A DNA stretch of 64,000 bases from JACPHD01 sp964431805 (lineage in GTDB: Bacteria > Patescibacteriota > Patescibacteriia > Patescibacteriales > GWC2-42-12): assembly GCA_964431805.1 (NCBI GenBank), contig CAYSKV010000002.1, forward strand, positions 60,180 to 124,179, given 5' to 3'. The translations under genes were made by a program, and so were the position numbers. Below the pieces are notes generated by a model. The model searched no databases, was not told where the DNA came from, and saw only the letters and a list, made by a program, of their open reading frames with translations. The first letter of the stretch is position 1. Each line of letters opens with the position of its first letter. This document shows, one piece after another, positions 30,805-39,430 of this stretch.

Positions 30805-32106
30805 TAAACTTTTAATCTGCTTCTTAAATAAATTTCCCCTCTCTTTGTAATTTTTAAACATGCCAAAACTGGCGCAGGCGGTTGATAATAATATTACATC
30901 ACCAGCCGCCGCTTTTGCTTTAGCAATTTTTATCACATCTTCTATATTGTTTGCCAGTTTCATTTTATTATTTTCATATCCAACTTTTAAAAGTTGATTT
31001 TTTATTCGCGGCGTAGCTTTACCGTTTATTAAAACTACAAATTTACATCGCTTTTTAACTTCTTTAGCTAACTGTTTAAAATCAGATTCTTTATCAGCGC
31101 CTCCGAGTAAAATAACTACTGGTTGATTAAAAGATTTTAAAGCAATAATGGCCGCTTCTGGAGTAGTGGCAAAACTATCATCATAATATTTTACGCCTTT
31201 AATTTCTTTAACAAATTCTAAACGATGTTCTAACCCTTTAAAATTTGCTACGGCTTTTTTTATTGTCTCAAATTTTATACCTACAATTTTCGCTACTTCT
31301 ACGGCTGCGGCGATATTTTCTTTATTATGCTCGCCGATTAATTTTGACGGCAATTCTGATTTTTTAAAATAAATAGTTTTCCCTTTTGTTTTAAAATTGA
31401 AAATTGGAATTTGTTTGAAAATTGAAAATTGAAAATTGAAAATTGAACAATCTCCTTTCTTTTGCCACTTGAAAATATTCGCTTTCGCTTTAAAATAGTC
31501 GCTCATTGATTTATGATAGTTTGGATTATTAGGATCGGCCGGCGCTAGATGTTCCGAATAAAAATTAGTAATTATAGAAATATGCGGGCTAACCGTCATA
31601 TCTTCAAGCTGAAAAGATGACAATTCTAAAACTACTAAATCGGTTTTTTTTATTTTATCTATAAACTCAAACGGAGCCACGCCAATATTTCCACCCAGCC
31701 AAACCCGCTTACCACTAGTTTCCAATATTTTATAAATTAAACTAGAGGTCGTGCCTTTGCCTTTAGTGCCAGTAACGCCGATAATATTTTTTGTTGGACA
31801 TAATTCAAAGAATAATTTCATCGGGCTAGAAATTATTGCGCCTTTTTTCTTAGCCATTTTTATACCAGAGCAATCTAGCGGCCAACCAGGAGCGCGAAAT
31901 AAAATATCAAATTTTTCTAAATTTTTATTATAGCCTTTGCCTAACTGCCAAAAAACTGGCAGCTTATTTTTTATCTGTACCCGCGCATCGCAAACCGTAA
32001 TTTCACATTTAACTTTATGCTTTAATAAATAGTCAACCAAGGCTAAATTCTCTAATCCTAGCCCTAAAATAGCAATTTTTTTGTTTTGTACATCTTTTAT
32101 ATTCAT
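30796..32106 (-). CDS. murD: UDP-N-acetylmuramoylalanine--D-glutamate ligase
   Basis: Adds D-Glu to UDP-MurNAc-L-Ala in peptidoglycan synthesis; cytoplasmic, 436 residues. The N-terminal Rossmann part has AILGLGLENLAL. The ATP loop is GVTGTKGKGTTSSL. The central domain has LELSSFQLEDM and the C-terminal domain has LEHRLEF and YYDDSFATTP. A heptanucleotide repeat encodes the odd insert FNFQFSIFKQIPIFNF in the central domain. The last residues and stop come from a three-way-junction repeat. Other Mur ligases are not in the window. Confidence 0.93.
   Translation of the reverse strand: MNIKDVQNKKIAILGLGLENLALVDYLLKHKVKCEITVCDARVQIKNKLPVFWQLGKGYNKNLEKFDILFRAPGWPLDCSGIKMAKKKGAIISSPMKLFFELCPTKNIIGVTGTKGKGTTSSLIYKILETSGKRVWLGGNIGVAPFEFIDKIKKTDLVVLELSSFQLEDMTVSPHISIITNFYSEHLAPADPNNPNYHKSMSDYFKAKANIFKWQKKGDCSIFNFQFSIFKQIPIFNFKTKGKTIYFKKSELPSKLIGEHNKENIAAAVEVAKIVGIKFETIKKAVANFKGLEHRLEFVKEIKGVKYYDDSFATTPEAAIIALKSFNQPVVILLGGADKESDFKQLAKEVKKRCKFVVLINGKATPRIKNQLLKVGYENNKMKLANNIEDVIKIAKAKAAAGDVILLSTACASFGMFKNYKERGNLFKKQIKSLPR
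31416..31447 (-). repeat. Heptanucleotide tandem repeat within murD
   Basis: Four perfect TGAAAAT units (plus strand) at 31416-31443 plus a partial fifth. A degenerate related stretch lies just before. The unit length is not a multiple of three, so slippage would shift the murD frame. Confidence 0.85.
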
Positions 32107-32115
32107 ATTATTGCC

Positions 32116-32224
32116 ATCAAATAAAAATTTTATGGCCGTAGAGTTTTACTCGCTATAAAATTTTTATTTGATACTTTATATTTTTTGAAAATATTAAAAA
32201 CTTTTTCTAAAAAAGTTTTTAAAG
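32116..32224 (-). repeat. Bipartite hairpin repeat, copy 3
   Basis: The long-hairpin tip reads GAGT-aaa-ACTC, again changed on both arms compared with copy 1. The polA stop codon (32219-32221) is within the small hairpin. Confidence 0.85.
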
Positions 32225-35011
32225 CCTCTCCATCTCTCCCCAATTATCTCCGATGCTAACATCAACTAAAATTGGCACCTTCAATTTTATAACTTCTTCC
32301 ATTATTTTTTTAATTTTTTTAGCTACGTCTTCAACTAAATCTTTTTTTGCTTCGAACACTAATTCATCATGCACTTGTAAAAGCATTTTTAAATTATCTC
32401 CATATTCTTTTTCTATCATCTTTTGAACTTCTATCATGGCCACTTTAATAATATCCGCGGCCGTACCTTGAAGTGGCGTATTAATCGCCATACGTTCAGC
32501 GGCTTTTCTAACTTGAATAACCGATGAATTTATTTCTGGTAAAGTCCGACGCCTTTGGAATAAAGTTTCAGTATAACCCTTATCTCTAGCCATTTCAATA
32601 GTCTCATCCACAAATTTTTTAACGCCTTTATAAACTAAAAAATATTGATCAATAAATTCTTTAGCCCTAGCATAAGGAATATCCGCGCCTTGCGCTAACC
32701 CGTGCGGCCCTTGGCCATATAGAATGCCAAAATTTACTGCCTTAGCTTCTCGGCGCATTACTGGCGTTACCTCGTTAAGCGTAACTTGGTTAATTTCGGC
32801 GGCTGTCGCCGTATGAATATCTTCGCCTTTTTTAAATGCTTCTATCATCTTTTTATCGCCCGACATATGCGCAGCCAATCTTAATTCAATTTGCGAATAA
32901 TCTAAACTTAATAATTTATAACCTTTATCAGAAATAAAAGCCTTGCGAATTTCTCGACCCAACTCTGTACGAATTGGTATGTTCTGCATATTGGGCTCGG
33001 TTGAAGATAATCGGCCGGTAGCAGTAACGGTTTGATTAAAGCTGGTATGAAGCCGACCAGTTTTTTCATTAACCAATTTAGGCAGAGCTTCAATGTAGGT
33101 AGTAGATAATTTTACTACTTCACGATATTCCTGGATTAAATCAATTATCGGATGCTGGCCTTTTAATTTTGCTAATTCATCAGCTCCGGTAGAAAGGCCG
33201 GTTTTATTTTTAGAAATTCCCATGGCTGGTATAGCTAATTTTTCAAATAAAACTTCGCGTAATTGCTGAGTTGAATTTATATTAAATTCCATACCGGCTA
33301 GCTCATGTATCTTTTTTGTTAAACGGCTAATTCTTTTGTCTACCGACTTACCCATTTCGGCTAAAAATTCCTTATTTATTTTTATGCCATTAATTTCCAT
33401 CATAGCTAGGACTAAAGCTAGCGGCATTTCAATTTCCTCAAATAATTTAATTAATTTTTGCTTTTTTAATTCTGGTATTAATTTTTTTATTAAACGATTA
33501 GTAAAATCAGCGTCCTCACAGGAATAATTAAATAATTTTTCAACCGCAACTTCGGAAAAAGTTATTTTATCTTTACCCTTACCTAATAAATCTTCTTTAG
33601 TAATTTTCACGTAGTTTAATTCACTAAAAGTCACTGCGTCTAAATTATGTTGGCGGCTACCTGGATTTAAAAGATAAGAAGCAATCATAGAGTCTCCGGC
33701 CGCGCCTTTAACTTTTATGCCTTGGCTATTCATTACCTCAATATCAAATTTTATATTATGCCCGTATTTTTTTATTTTTTCATCTTCAAATATCGGCTTT
33801 AATTTTTCCAACCATAAATTATCTGCTAGGCTTTCTTTTTTATTATAATTAAATAAATCACTTTTGGCTTTTGACTTTAGACTTTCAATTTTTATATAAT
33901 AAGCAACACCCTCTTTCCAACTAAAACTTATACCCAATAATTCAGCCGTTACCGGATTAAAATTAGCCGTTTCCGTATCAAAGGTAAACTCTTTTTGCGC
34001 CTGCAATTTTTTTAAAAATTTATCAAATTTTTTATCATTATCAATTAACTCATATTCAAACAACTCTAAATTTCTTTTAAATTTATCTATCTGCTCATAA
34101 TCATCGTTTTTCATTAATCTTTTTTCGGCCGTCTCCGCTAAGCCCTGGAGTCTTGGCAGAAGTGAACGAAATTCTAATTCATTAAATAATTTAGCTAATT
34201 TTTCCTGATCAAATTTTCCGAAACGCGCCTCGTCTAAATCAAATTTAATTGGAACGTCACATTTTATAGTGGCTAAATTTTTACTCATGTAAGCATTATC
34301 TTTATGCTGCATTAATAATTCACGAATGCGATCTTTTATTTTTTTAGATTTTATATTTTTATAAACTCCATCTAGAGTTTTAAAATTTTGCAAAAGTTCG
34401 GTCGCGGTTTTCTCGCCAATACCTTTTACCCCGGGAATATTATCAGAAGGATCGCCGCGCAAAGATTTAAAATCAATCATTTGTTCTGGTTCTAGACCAT
34501 ATCTTTCTCTAACCGCTTTCTCATCATAAATCATAGAATCGGTTAAACCGCGTTTCATGGTAAAAACTTTGGTATGTTCATTAATTAATTGCATAGTGTC
34601 CATATCCCCGGTTACAATTATTTTTTCAACTTTACCGTCAACTTTATTAGCTAAAGTGCCAATTAAATCATCGGCTTCAAAACCGGCTAATTCAAAAATA
34701 GGAATATTAAAATTTTCCGCGATTTCTTTAACTCGAGGAATTTGCGAGTACAATTCATCAGGCGCTTTTACCCGCGTAGCTTTATAATCTTTAAATTGTT
34801 TATGGCGAAAAGTTTTTTCTTTTCTGTCTAAAGTTAAAGCAACGTATTCAGGCTTAAACTCGCGCAAAGCTTTAATTAAGACAGTCGTAAAACCGTAAAC
34901 CGCGTTAACGATTTCCCCAGTTTTAGTAGTTAAAGGCGGCAAAGCGTGAAAACTGCGATGAATCAGAGCGTTGCCGTCAATAATCATAAATTTTGCCTTG
35001 TTTATACTCAT
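32219..35011 (-). CDS. polA: DNA polymerase I
   Basis: A 930-residue, three-domain enzyme for gap filling and primer removal. The 5'-3' exonuclease (about 1-290) has MIIDGNALIHR, EADDLIGTL and GDPSDNIPGVKGIGEKTA. The 3'-5' proofreading domain (about 330-510) keeps the acidic residues: FDTETANF, YGHNIKFD and YSCEDAD. The polymerase has motif A LLSLDYSQIELR, motif B RREAKAVNFGILYG and motif C LQVHDELVFEA. The stop codon is provided by a hairpin repeat. The start is 5 bases from the end of the YdjM-like gene, so the two are probably co-transcribed. Confidence 0.97.
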   Translation of the reverse strand: MSINKAKFMIIDGNALIHRSFHALPPLTTKTGEIVNAVYGFTTVLIKALREFKPEYVALTLDRKEKTFRHKQFKDYKATRVKAPDELYSQIPRVKEIAENFNIPIFELAGFEADDLIGTLANKVDGKVEKIIVTGDMDTMQLINEHTKVFTMKRGLTDSMIYDEKAVRERYGLEPEQMIDFKSLRGDPSDNIPGVKGIGEKTATELLQNFKTLDGVYKNIKSKKIKDRIRELLMQHKDNAYMSKNLATIKCDVPIKFDLDEARFGKFDQEKLAKLFNELEFRSLLPRLQGLAETAEKRLMKNDDYEQIDKFKRNLELFEYELIDNDKKFDKFLKKLQAQKEFTFDTETANFNPVTAELLGISFSWKEGVAYYIKIESLKSKAKSDLFNYNKKESLADNLWLEKLKPIFEDEKIKKYGHNIKFDIEVMNSQGIKVKGAAGDSMIASYLLNPGSRQHNLDAVTFSELNYVKITKEDLLGKGKDKITFSEVAVEKLFNYSCEDADFTNRLIKKLIPELKKQKLIKLFEEIEMPLALVLAMMEINGIKINKEFLAEMGKSVDKRISRLTKKIHELAGMEFNINSTQQLREVLFEKLAIPAMGISKNKTGLSTGADELAKLKGQHPIIDLIQEYREVVKLSTTYIEALPKLVNEKTGRLHTSFNQTVTATGRLSSTEPNMQNIPIRTELGREIRKAFISDKGYKLLSLDYSQIELRLAAHMSGDKKMIEAFKKGEDIHTATAAEINQVTLNEVTPVMRREAKAVNFGILYGQGPHGLAQGADIPYARAKEFIDQYFLVYKGVKKFVDETIEMARDKGYTETLFQRRRTLPEINSSVIQVRKAAERMAINTPLQGTAADIIKVAMIEVQKMIEKEYGDNLKMLLQVHDELVFEAKKDLVEDVAKKIKKIMEEVIKLKVPILVDVSIGDNWGEMERL

Positions 35012-35015
35012 GTGT

Positions 35016-35456
35016 TTAGATGCTGGAAAAAATTAAAAGTAAAACAAATACAATAATAATTTCTTGTTTTGAAAAATATTTTATCGGGCCATGTAGTCTT
35101 ATTTTTTTATTCGGATAAAATGGATAGTAGCTGGAATTATCTAATGAATCTAAAATTAAATGCAAAATATAAGAGATAAAAAAAATCAAACCGATCTTAA
35201 AATTTATTAATAAAATTATTAATGAAACTGCTAGACAAAAAAATATGTTATGAAAATAATTTCTTTGAGGAATTCCAATATTGGCCCTGCTCGTAGCCAT
35301 GGTAAATAATTTTTTAAAGTTAAATAAAAAACCGGCCCGATAATAAGAAAATAGATGATCTAAATCCATAAATATTGAACCTATAATTGACGTAGTATAG
35401 TCGCCGGTTAGCTTCCCTATAATCATCCCAGCGACTAAATGAGTTGGTAAAAACAT
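35016..35456 (-). CDS. YdjM-like membrane protein (LexA-binding-type hydrolase family)
   Basis: A 146-residue protein with about four membrane helices. It has the pattern of PF04307-type proteins: HLVAGMIIGKL near the start, GSIFMDLDHL, and a later HLILDSLDNS, giving His/Asp residues that could hold metal. The biochemical role is unproven in the family. It ends 5 bases before polA. Confidence 0.7.
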   Translation of the reverse strand: MFLPTHLVAGMIIGKLTGDYTTSIIGSIFMDLDHLFSYYRAGFLFNFKKLFTMATSRANIGIPQRNYFHNIFFCLAVSLIILLINFKIGLIFFISYILHLILDSLDNSSYYPFYPNKKIRLHGPIKYFSKQEIIIVFVLLLIFSSI

Positions 35457-35459
35457 ATT

Positions 35460-35612
35460 GTGGACTGTAAGGGACTCGCCCGCGACTCAAGAGCTCGCCG
35501 TCGCTCACTCTTGGTCTGAGCACCGGCTCGTTTAAATTTTCTGCTAAAAATTTAAACTCCGCCGTTCGAGTCCCGCGCAAGCAAATTTATTTGCTTGCGC
35601 TTATCTATATTA
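35460..35612. repeat. Element bounded by a duplicated tRNA-Ala 3' tail
   Basis: Bases 35460-35478 repeat exactly the last 19 bases of the tRNA-Ala region (35613-35631). Between the two copies lie several hairpins: CAAGAG/CTCTTG, GTTTAAATTTT/AAAATTTAAAC and a 12-bp perfect stem GCGCAAGCAAAT/ATTTGCTTGCGC (35575-35600). GGGACTCG (35471) is also found inverted at 35567. No protein is encoded. Confidence 0.7.
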
Positions 35613-35613
35613 G

Positions 35614-35686
35614 TGGACTGTAAGGGACTCGAACCCTTGACCCCCGCGTTGCAAACGCGGTGCTCTACCAACTGAGCTAACAGCCC
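35614..35686 (-). tRNA. tRNA-Ala (anticodon UGC)
   Basis: Acceptor GGGCTGT/ACAGTCC with the G3-U70 pair that marks alanine tRNAs. Anticodon stem CCGCG/CGCGG with loop TTTGCAA (UGC). CCA is not encoded (ACTA). Confidence 0.95.
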
Positions 35687-35696
35687 AAAAACAAAA

Positions 35697-35954
35697 TTAC
35701 TGTTGCATTCTGCTATAACGTAAAATCGGCGATAAAACCCATTCTAAAAATCCACCAATCATATTAGTCATAACTAGCATACCTATAAAAATAATAATCA
35801 TGCCTATTAATTTATAACCTAGCCTAGAACCGCCATCAGCTCCAAGATGTCTTTCAAAAAATTCAATTCTACCAAAACCATTTAACATAGCTTCTGATTT
35901 AATAACAATTAAAGCGCCGACTGCTAAAATAATAAAACCAATTAAAACATACAT
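35697..35954 (-). CDS. Small two-helix membrane protein
   Basis: An 85-residue protein with hydrophobic helices at about 3-20 and 48-70, joined by a polar loop with EFFERHLGADGGSRLGYKLIG. I recall similar short proteins beside tRNA or peptidase genes in CPR genomes, but no function is known. It lies 32 bases downstream of the M23 peptidase and may share its transcript. Confidence 0.65.
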   Translation of the reverse strand: MYVLIGFIILAVGALIVIKSEAMLNGFGRIEFFERHLGADGGSRLGYKLIGMIIIFIGMLVMTNMIGGFLEWVLSPILRYSRMQQ

Positions 35955-35986
35955 AATTTTATATAATTAAATAAAAAATAAAAAGG

Positions 35987-37282
35987 TTATTTCAAATAAT
36001 TTAAAGGATTGGTTTTTACGCCATTAATAATATACTCAAAATGTAAATGTGATCCAGTTGATCGTCCAGTTGAACCCATTAAACCGATAGCTTCGCCTTT
36101 TTTAACCACATCGCCTTTACTGGCAATAAATTTAGACATATGAGCATAGCGCGATTTTCTGCCGCCGCCATGATCAATTACAATCTGATTACCATAACCA
36201 GTACCCCAGCCGGCTACTTCAACCACACCAGCGTCGCAAGCATAAATTGGCGTACCAATCTTATTGGCAATATCTACGGCATAATGCCGCCAGGAAGAAT
36301 ATTGAGTAATTCTTGCGCCAACCGTCGGCCAAGCCAATTTATTACTAGCAGTAGATTTAAGATCTTGTGGTTTAAATAAATTTTTAAGAGCTGAGATGCC
36401 GGAAGCTTTACTAGACGAACTCTGAGCATAATAAGTTTTTTTACCGCCTGGTATAATTAATTTTTGGCCGACTGATAACATTTCTGCATTAGCTAATTTA
36501 TTAGTTTCCATTATCATATTAGCATCTATGCCATATTTTGAAGCAATTGAAGCTAAAGTATCACCTTTGGCAACTTTATGGGCTACGCCAGTTACTGGTA
36601 AAATCACTAATTTATTACCCGGCCTAATTAAGCTATAAGCGTTAAGATCATTCTCCCATAAAATAGTATTAACGCTAACGCCAAAATTAGCGGCAATAGT
36701 ACTAATTGTATCGCCAGCTTGCACCACATAATCAATAATGCCGTCTCTTGGACGTAAGGTTTTATTAGTGGAGGCTATGTCTGTTCTTCTTAAAGCATCG
36801 CCATTTTGTTCAAAATTTTCTATATCATAATCAGTATCTTCCGGCGCCATCATTTCGGCTGTCGGCTGAGGCTTAAAAGCGGTTAAATTGTCTAAATAAG
36901 TTTGTTGGACTGGGGTTATAATTTCTTGCTCATCAAAATACTCTTCTATTAGCTGGCCATTTTCACTAAATTCACTTGAAATTATTTCTGACAAAAAAGT
37001 TTTTCCGGCAACTTCATCTGGAGCCACGGCTTGGGTTTTTTGAGTTAAATTAAAAACAATAAATAACAAAGTTAAAACCCCTACGGTTATATGAATTAAT
37101 TTTTGATTAACAAAAAATGAAGCCGACTTATTCTTAATTTTATCAGTTAAGCCGAGTCGTTTTATAAGTGAAATATAAAACAAATAAAACTTAACCAATA
37201 TTTTATAAAAAATAAATCTTAGAAAGGCTAAAGCTGGCGTTAATACCAGATTAACAAAAAAAGCGGCTAGTAACCTCTTCAA
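35987..37282 (-). CDS. M23 peptidase with two LysM domains
   Basis: A cell-wall hydrolase, 431 residues. Two hydrophobic helices (about 5-25 and 65-80) anchor it. Two LysM peptidoglycan-binding motifs lie at about 183-228 (YVVQAGDTISTIAANFGV) and 232-276 (HKVAKGDTLASIASKYGI). A C-terminal M23 domain carries HYAVDIA, the mid YAHMSKF and SHLHFEY, which together supply the zinc ligands. The arrangement fits DipM/EnvC-type division or wall-remodelling factors, but an activator without catalysis cannot be excluded. Confidence 0.9.
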   Translation of the reverse strand: MKRLLAAFFVNLVLTPALAFLRFIFYKILVKFYLFYISLIKRLGLTDKIKNKSASFFVNQKLIHITVGVLTLLFIVFNLTQKTQAVAPDEVAGKTFLSEIISSEFSENGQLIEEYFDEQEIITPVQQTYLDNLTAFKPQPTAEMMAPEDTDYDIENFEQNGDALRRTDIASTNKTLRPRDGIIDYVVQAGDTISTIAANFGVSVNTILWENDLNAYSLIRPGNKLVILPVTGVAHKVAKGDTLASIASKYGIDANMIMETNKLANAEMLSVGQKLIIPGGKKTYYAQSSSSKASGISALKNLFKPQDLKSTASNKLAWPTVGARITQYSSWRHYAVDIANKIGTPIYACDAGVVEVAGWGTGYGNQIVIDHGGGRKSRYAHMSKFIASKGDVVKKGEAIGLMGSTGRSTGSHLHFEYIINGVKTNPLNYLK

Positions 37283-37383
37283 AAATATTAAAAAATTTAT
37301 TAAAAATATCAGTAAATTAACCGATATTTTCTTAAAATTCCTAGTAATATAATTAGTTTTAATTTTATTAAAATAACATCATT

Positions 37384-37412
37384 ATGTTAACATTTTTACG
37401 TCCTAAAGTCAA
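37384..37412 (-). promoter_or_regulatory. Promoter of the M23 peptidase gene
   Basis: TTGACT (37412-37407), 17 bp, TAACAT (37389-37384), about 100 bases before the start. Confidence 0.5.
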
Positions 37413-37422
37413 TCATAAAAAT

Positions 37423-37456
37423 AAAAAAGAAGGTTAGCCTAAGCACCTTCTTTTTT
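37423..37456 (-). terminator. Terminator of the RNase J gene
   Basis: AAAAAAGAAGGT/ACCTTCTTTTTT stem, 17 bases beyond the stop codon. Confidence 0.85.
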
Positions 37457-37472
37457 AAATAAAATTATTATT

Positions 37473-39293
37473 TTACACTTTTATAACCACCGGTAAAACC
37501 ATAGGACGGCGCTTAGTCTGGCTAAATAAAAATTGACCGACATCATTTCTAATTTTATTTTTTACATAGTCATCATCGGCCGGTGTACGAGGATTATGAT
37601 CCTTAACTATCTTTTTTACTTTCATTCTAGTCTTTTGAATTAACTCTTTATTTTCTTTCATATAGACAAAGCCGCGTGAAATAATATCAGGGTTGCCAAT
37701 AGTATCGCCGGTCTTAGCGTCAATCGTAGCGATAATCACAATCATGCCGTCTTCAGCCATAACTCGACGATCGCGTAAAACAATGTTAGAAACATCGCCA
37801 ACGCCCAAGCCATCAACCATAACATAATCAGTTAAAACTTTTTCTTTAGTAAGTTTGCCTAAAACTTCGCCGCTAGCTGTTTTATGAAATTCAATAATTT
37901 GACCGTTGTCGGCTACAAAAATTTTATTTTTGGGCGTACCGACCTGTTCAGCTAATTCAGCTTGAGCGCGAAGCATATAATGATTGCCTTCAATCGGCAT
38001 AAAATATTCTGGTTTAATTAACCGCATCATTAATTTTAAATCTTCTTGTTTGGCATGTCCGCCAGCGTGCACGTCCATCATTTCATAATTTATTACTTTA
38101 GCGCCTTGTCTAACCATCATATCCATTAAAGTCTGGATACTACGCTCGTTGCCGGGAATAACTGAGGAAGAAAAAATTACCGTATCTCCAGTTTTTAAAC
38201 TTATACTGCGGTGTTCATTGTTTACTACTCTTGTTAAAAAAGCGTTGCTTTCTCCCTGGGCTCCGGTGCCGATAATAATAACTTTATTATCAGGCAAACG
38301 ATCTAACTCGCGGTCTTCAACTAAAATCTTTGGATTAAATTTAAGATAACCGATTTGATGAGCAATTTCCACGTTGTCATTCATACTGCGACCCTGTAAA
38401 TTTATTCTACGACCGAATTTTTCCGCCAAATCAAAAAGTTTCTGCACACGGCTTAGTTGTGAAGCAAATGTACCAATAATAATTCTGCCTTCAAGCGTCT
38501 CAAAAATTTTTCCCATTTCATCGCCGATAGAAGATTCTGAAATCTGATATCCCGGATGAGTAGAGTCGGTAGAGTCTGACATTAAAAGCAATACGCCAGC
38601 ACCGCCAATTTGAGCAATGCGATTTAAATCTGCCGGTTTATCATTAACCGGAGAATAATCTATTTTAAAGTCACCAGTATGAATAACTGTGCCAACCGGC
38701 GTATGAATAATAACAGCGAAACAATCAGGAATAGAATGATTAACTCTTAAAGCTTCAACTCTAAAGTGTTTACCTAACTGTAATTTTGAATTTTCATTAA
38801 TTTCAGCAATGTTCAATTTAGGGCACTTATTAAATTCTTCGGCTCTTTTTTTAACTATACCAGCGGTTAATTTTCCCATAAACATAGGCGGATTACCAAG
38901 TCTACCCATTAAATGCGGAATGGCTCCAACATGATCCATATGGCCATGAGTAATAATAACTCCTTTTATCATGCTAGTTTTATTCTCTAAATAATTAATA
39001 TTAGGAATAATATAATCAATGCCCGGCATATCTTCTTCAGGAAATTGCATGCCCATATCAATTATTATTATCTCTCCGTCATATTCAAACAGGGTCATAT
39101 TTCGACCAACCTCCTCGAGTCCACCTAAAACTATAACCTTTAATTTATTTTCTGCGGACGCAAAACCGGCGGTTTTTACACCGGCGGAATCAAAGCGCTT
39201 ATGCGCTAAGCCTGCACCCGTTCTTGAAGCAACCATCGGTTGTCTTCTGTTTCTTGATTTATATTTTGTAATCATATACTTATTAGTTGCCAT
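37473..39293 (-). CDS. rnj: Ribonuclease J
   Basis: A dual endo/5'-3' exoribonuclease of mRNA decay and rRNA maturation, 606 residues. A basic N-terminal extension of about 50 residues precedes the MBL core with the zinc-binding motif THGHMDHVG (about 115) and later HTGDFKID, then the beta-CASP domain (DSTDSTHPG, GTGAQGE, DVHAGGHAKQED). The C-terminal RNase J domain follows. tRNA-Leu(CAG) lies just upstream on the same strand. Confidence 0.95.
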   Translation of the reverse strand: MATNKYMITKYKSRNRRQPMVASRTGAGLAHKRFDSAGVKTAGFASAENKLKVIVLGGLEEVGRNMTLFEYDGEIIIIDMGMQFPEEDMPGIDYIIPNINYLENKTSMIKGVIITHGHMDHVGAIPHLMGRLGNPPMFMGKLTAGIVKKRAEEFNKCPKLNIAEINENSKLQLGKHFRVEALRVNHSIPDCFAVIIHTPVGTVIHTGDFKIDYSPVNDKPADLNRIAQIGGAGVLLLMSDSTDSTHPGYQISESSIGDEMGKIFETLEGRIIIGTFASQLSRVQKLFDLAEKFGRRINLQGRSMNDNVEIAHQIGYLKFNPKILVEDRELDRLPDNKVIIIGTGAQGESNAFLTRVVNNEHRSISLKTGDTVIFSSSVIPGNERSIQTLMDMMVRQGAKVINYEMMDVHAGGHAKQEDLKLMMRLIKPEYFMPIEGNHYMLRAQAELAEQVGTPKNKIFVADNGQIIEFHKTASGEVLGKLTKEKVLTDYVMVDGLGVGDVSNIVLRDRRVMAEDGMIVIIATIDAKTGDTIGNPDIISRGFVYMKENKELIQKTRMKVKKIVKDHNPRTPADDDYVKNKIRNDVGQFLFSQTKRRPMVLPVVIKV

Positions 39294-39322
39294 TCTTAAA
39301 ATGGCAGAGTTTTTTAATTATG

Positions 39323-39406
39323 TGCCGGAAAGAGGATTTGAACCTCCACGGGATTTCTCCCACTAGCTCCTGAAGCTAGCGTGTCTACCAGTTTCACCAT
39401 TCCGGC
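39323..39406 (-). tRNA. tRNA-Leu (anticodon CAG)
   Basis: Acceptor GCCGGAA/TTCCGGC, anticodon stem CTAGC/GCTAG with loop TTCAGGA (CAG), long variable arm, T loop TTCAAAT. CCA is not encoded (ACA). Confidence 0.93.
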
Positions 39407-39430
39407 AATAAGCACTGGCGACTAAGATAA

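Noticed and set aside
35320..35580. 86-aa minus-strand frame across the tRNA-Ala element
   Set aside because: It covers the tRNA tail copy and hairpins and overlaps a membrane-protein gene in another frame; no coding signal.
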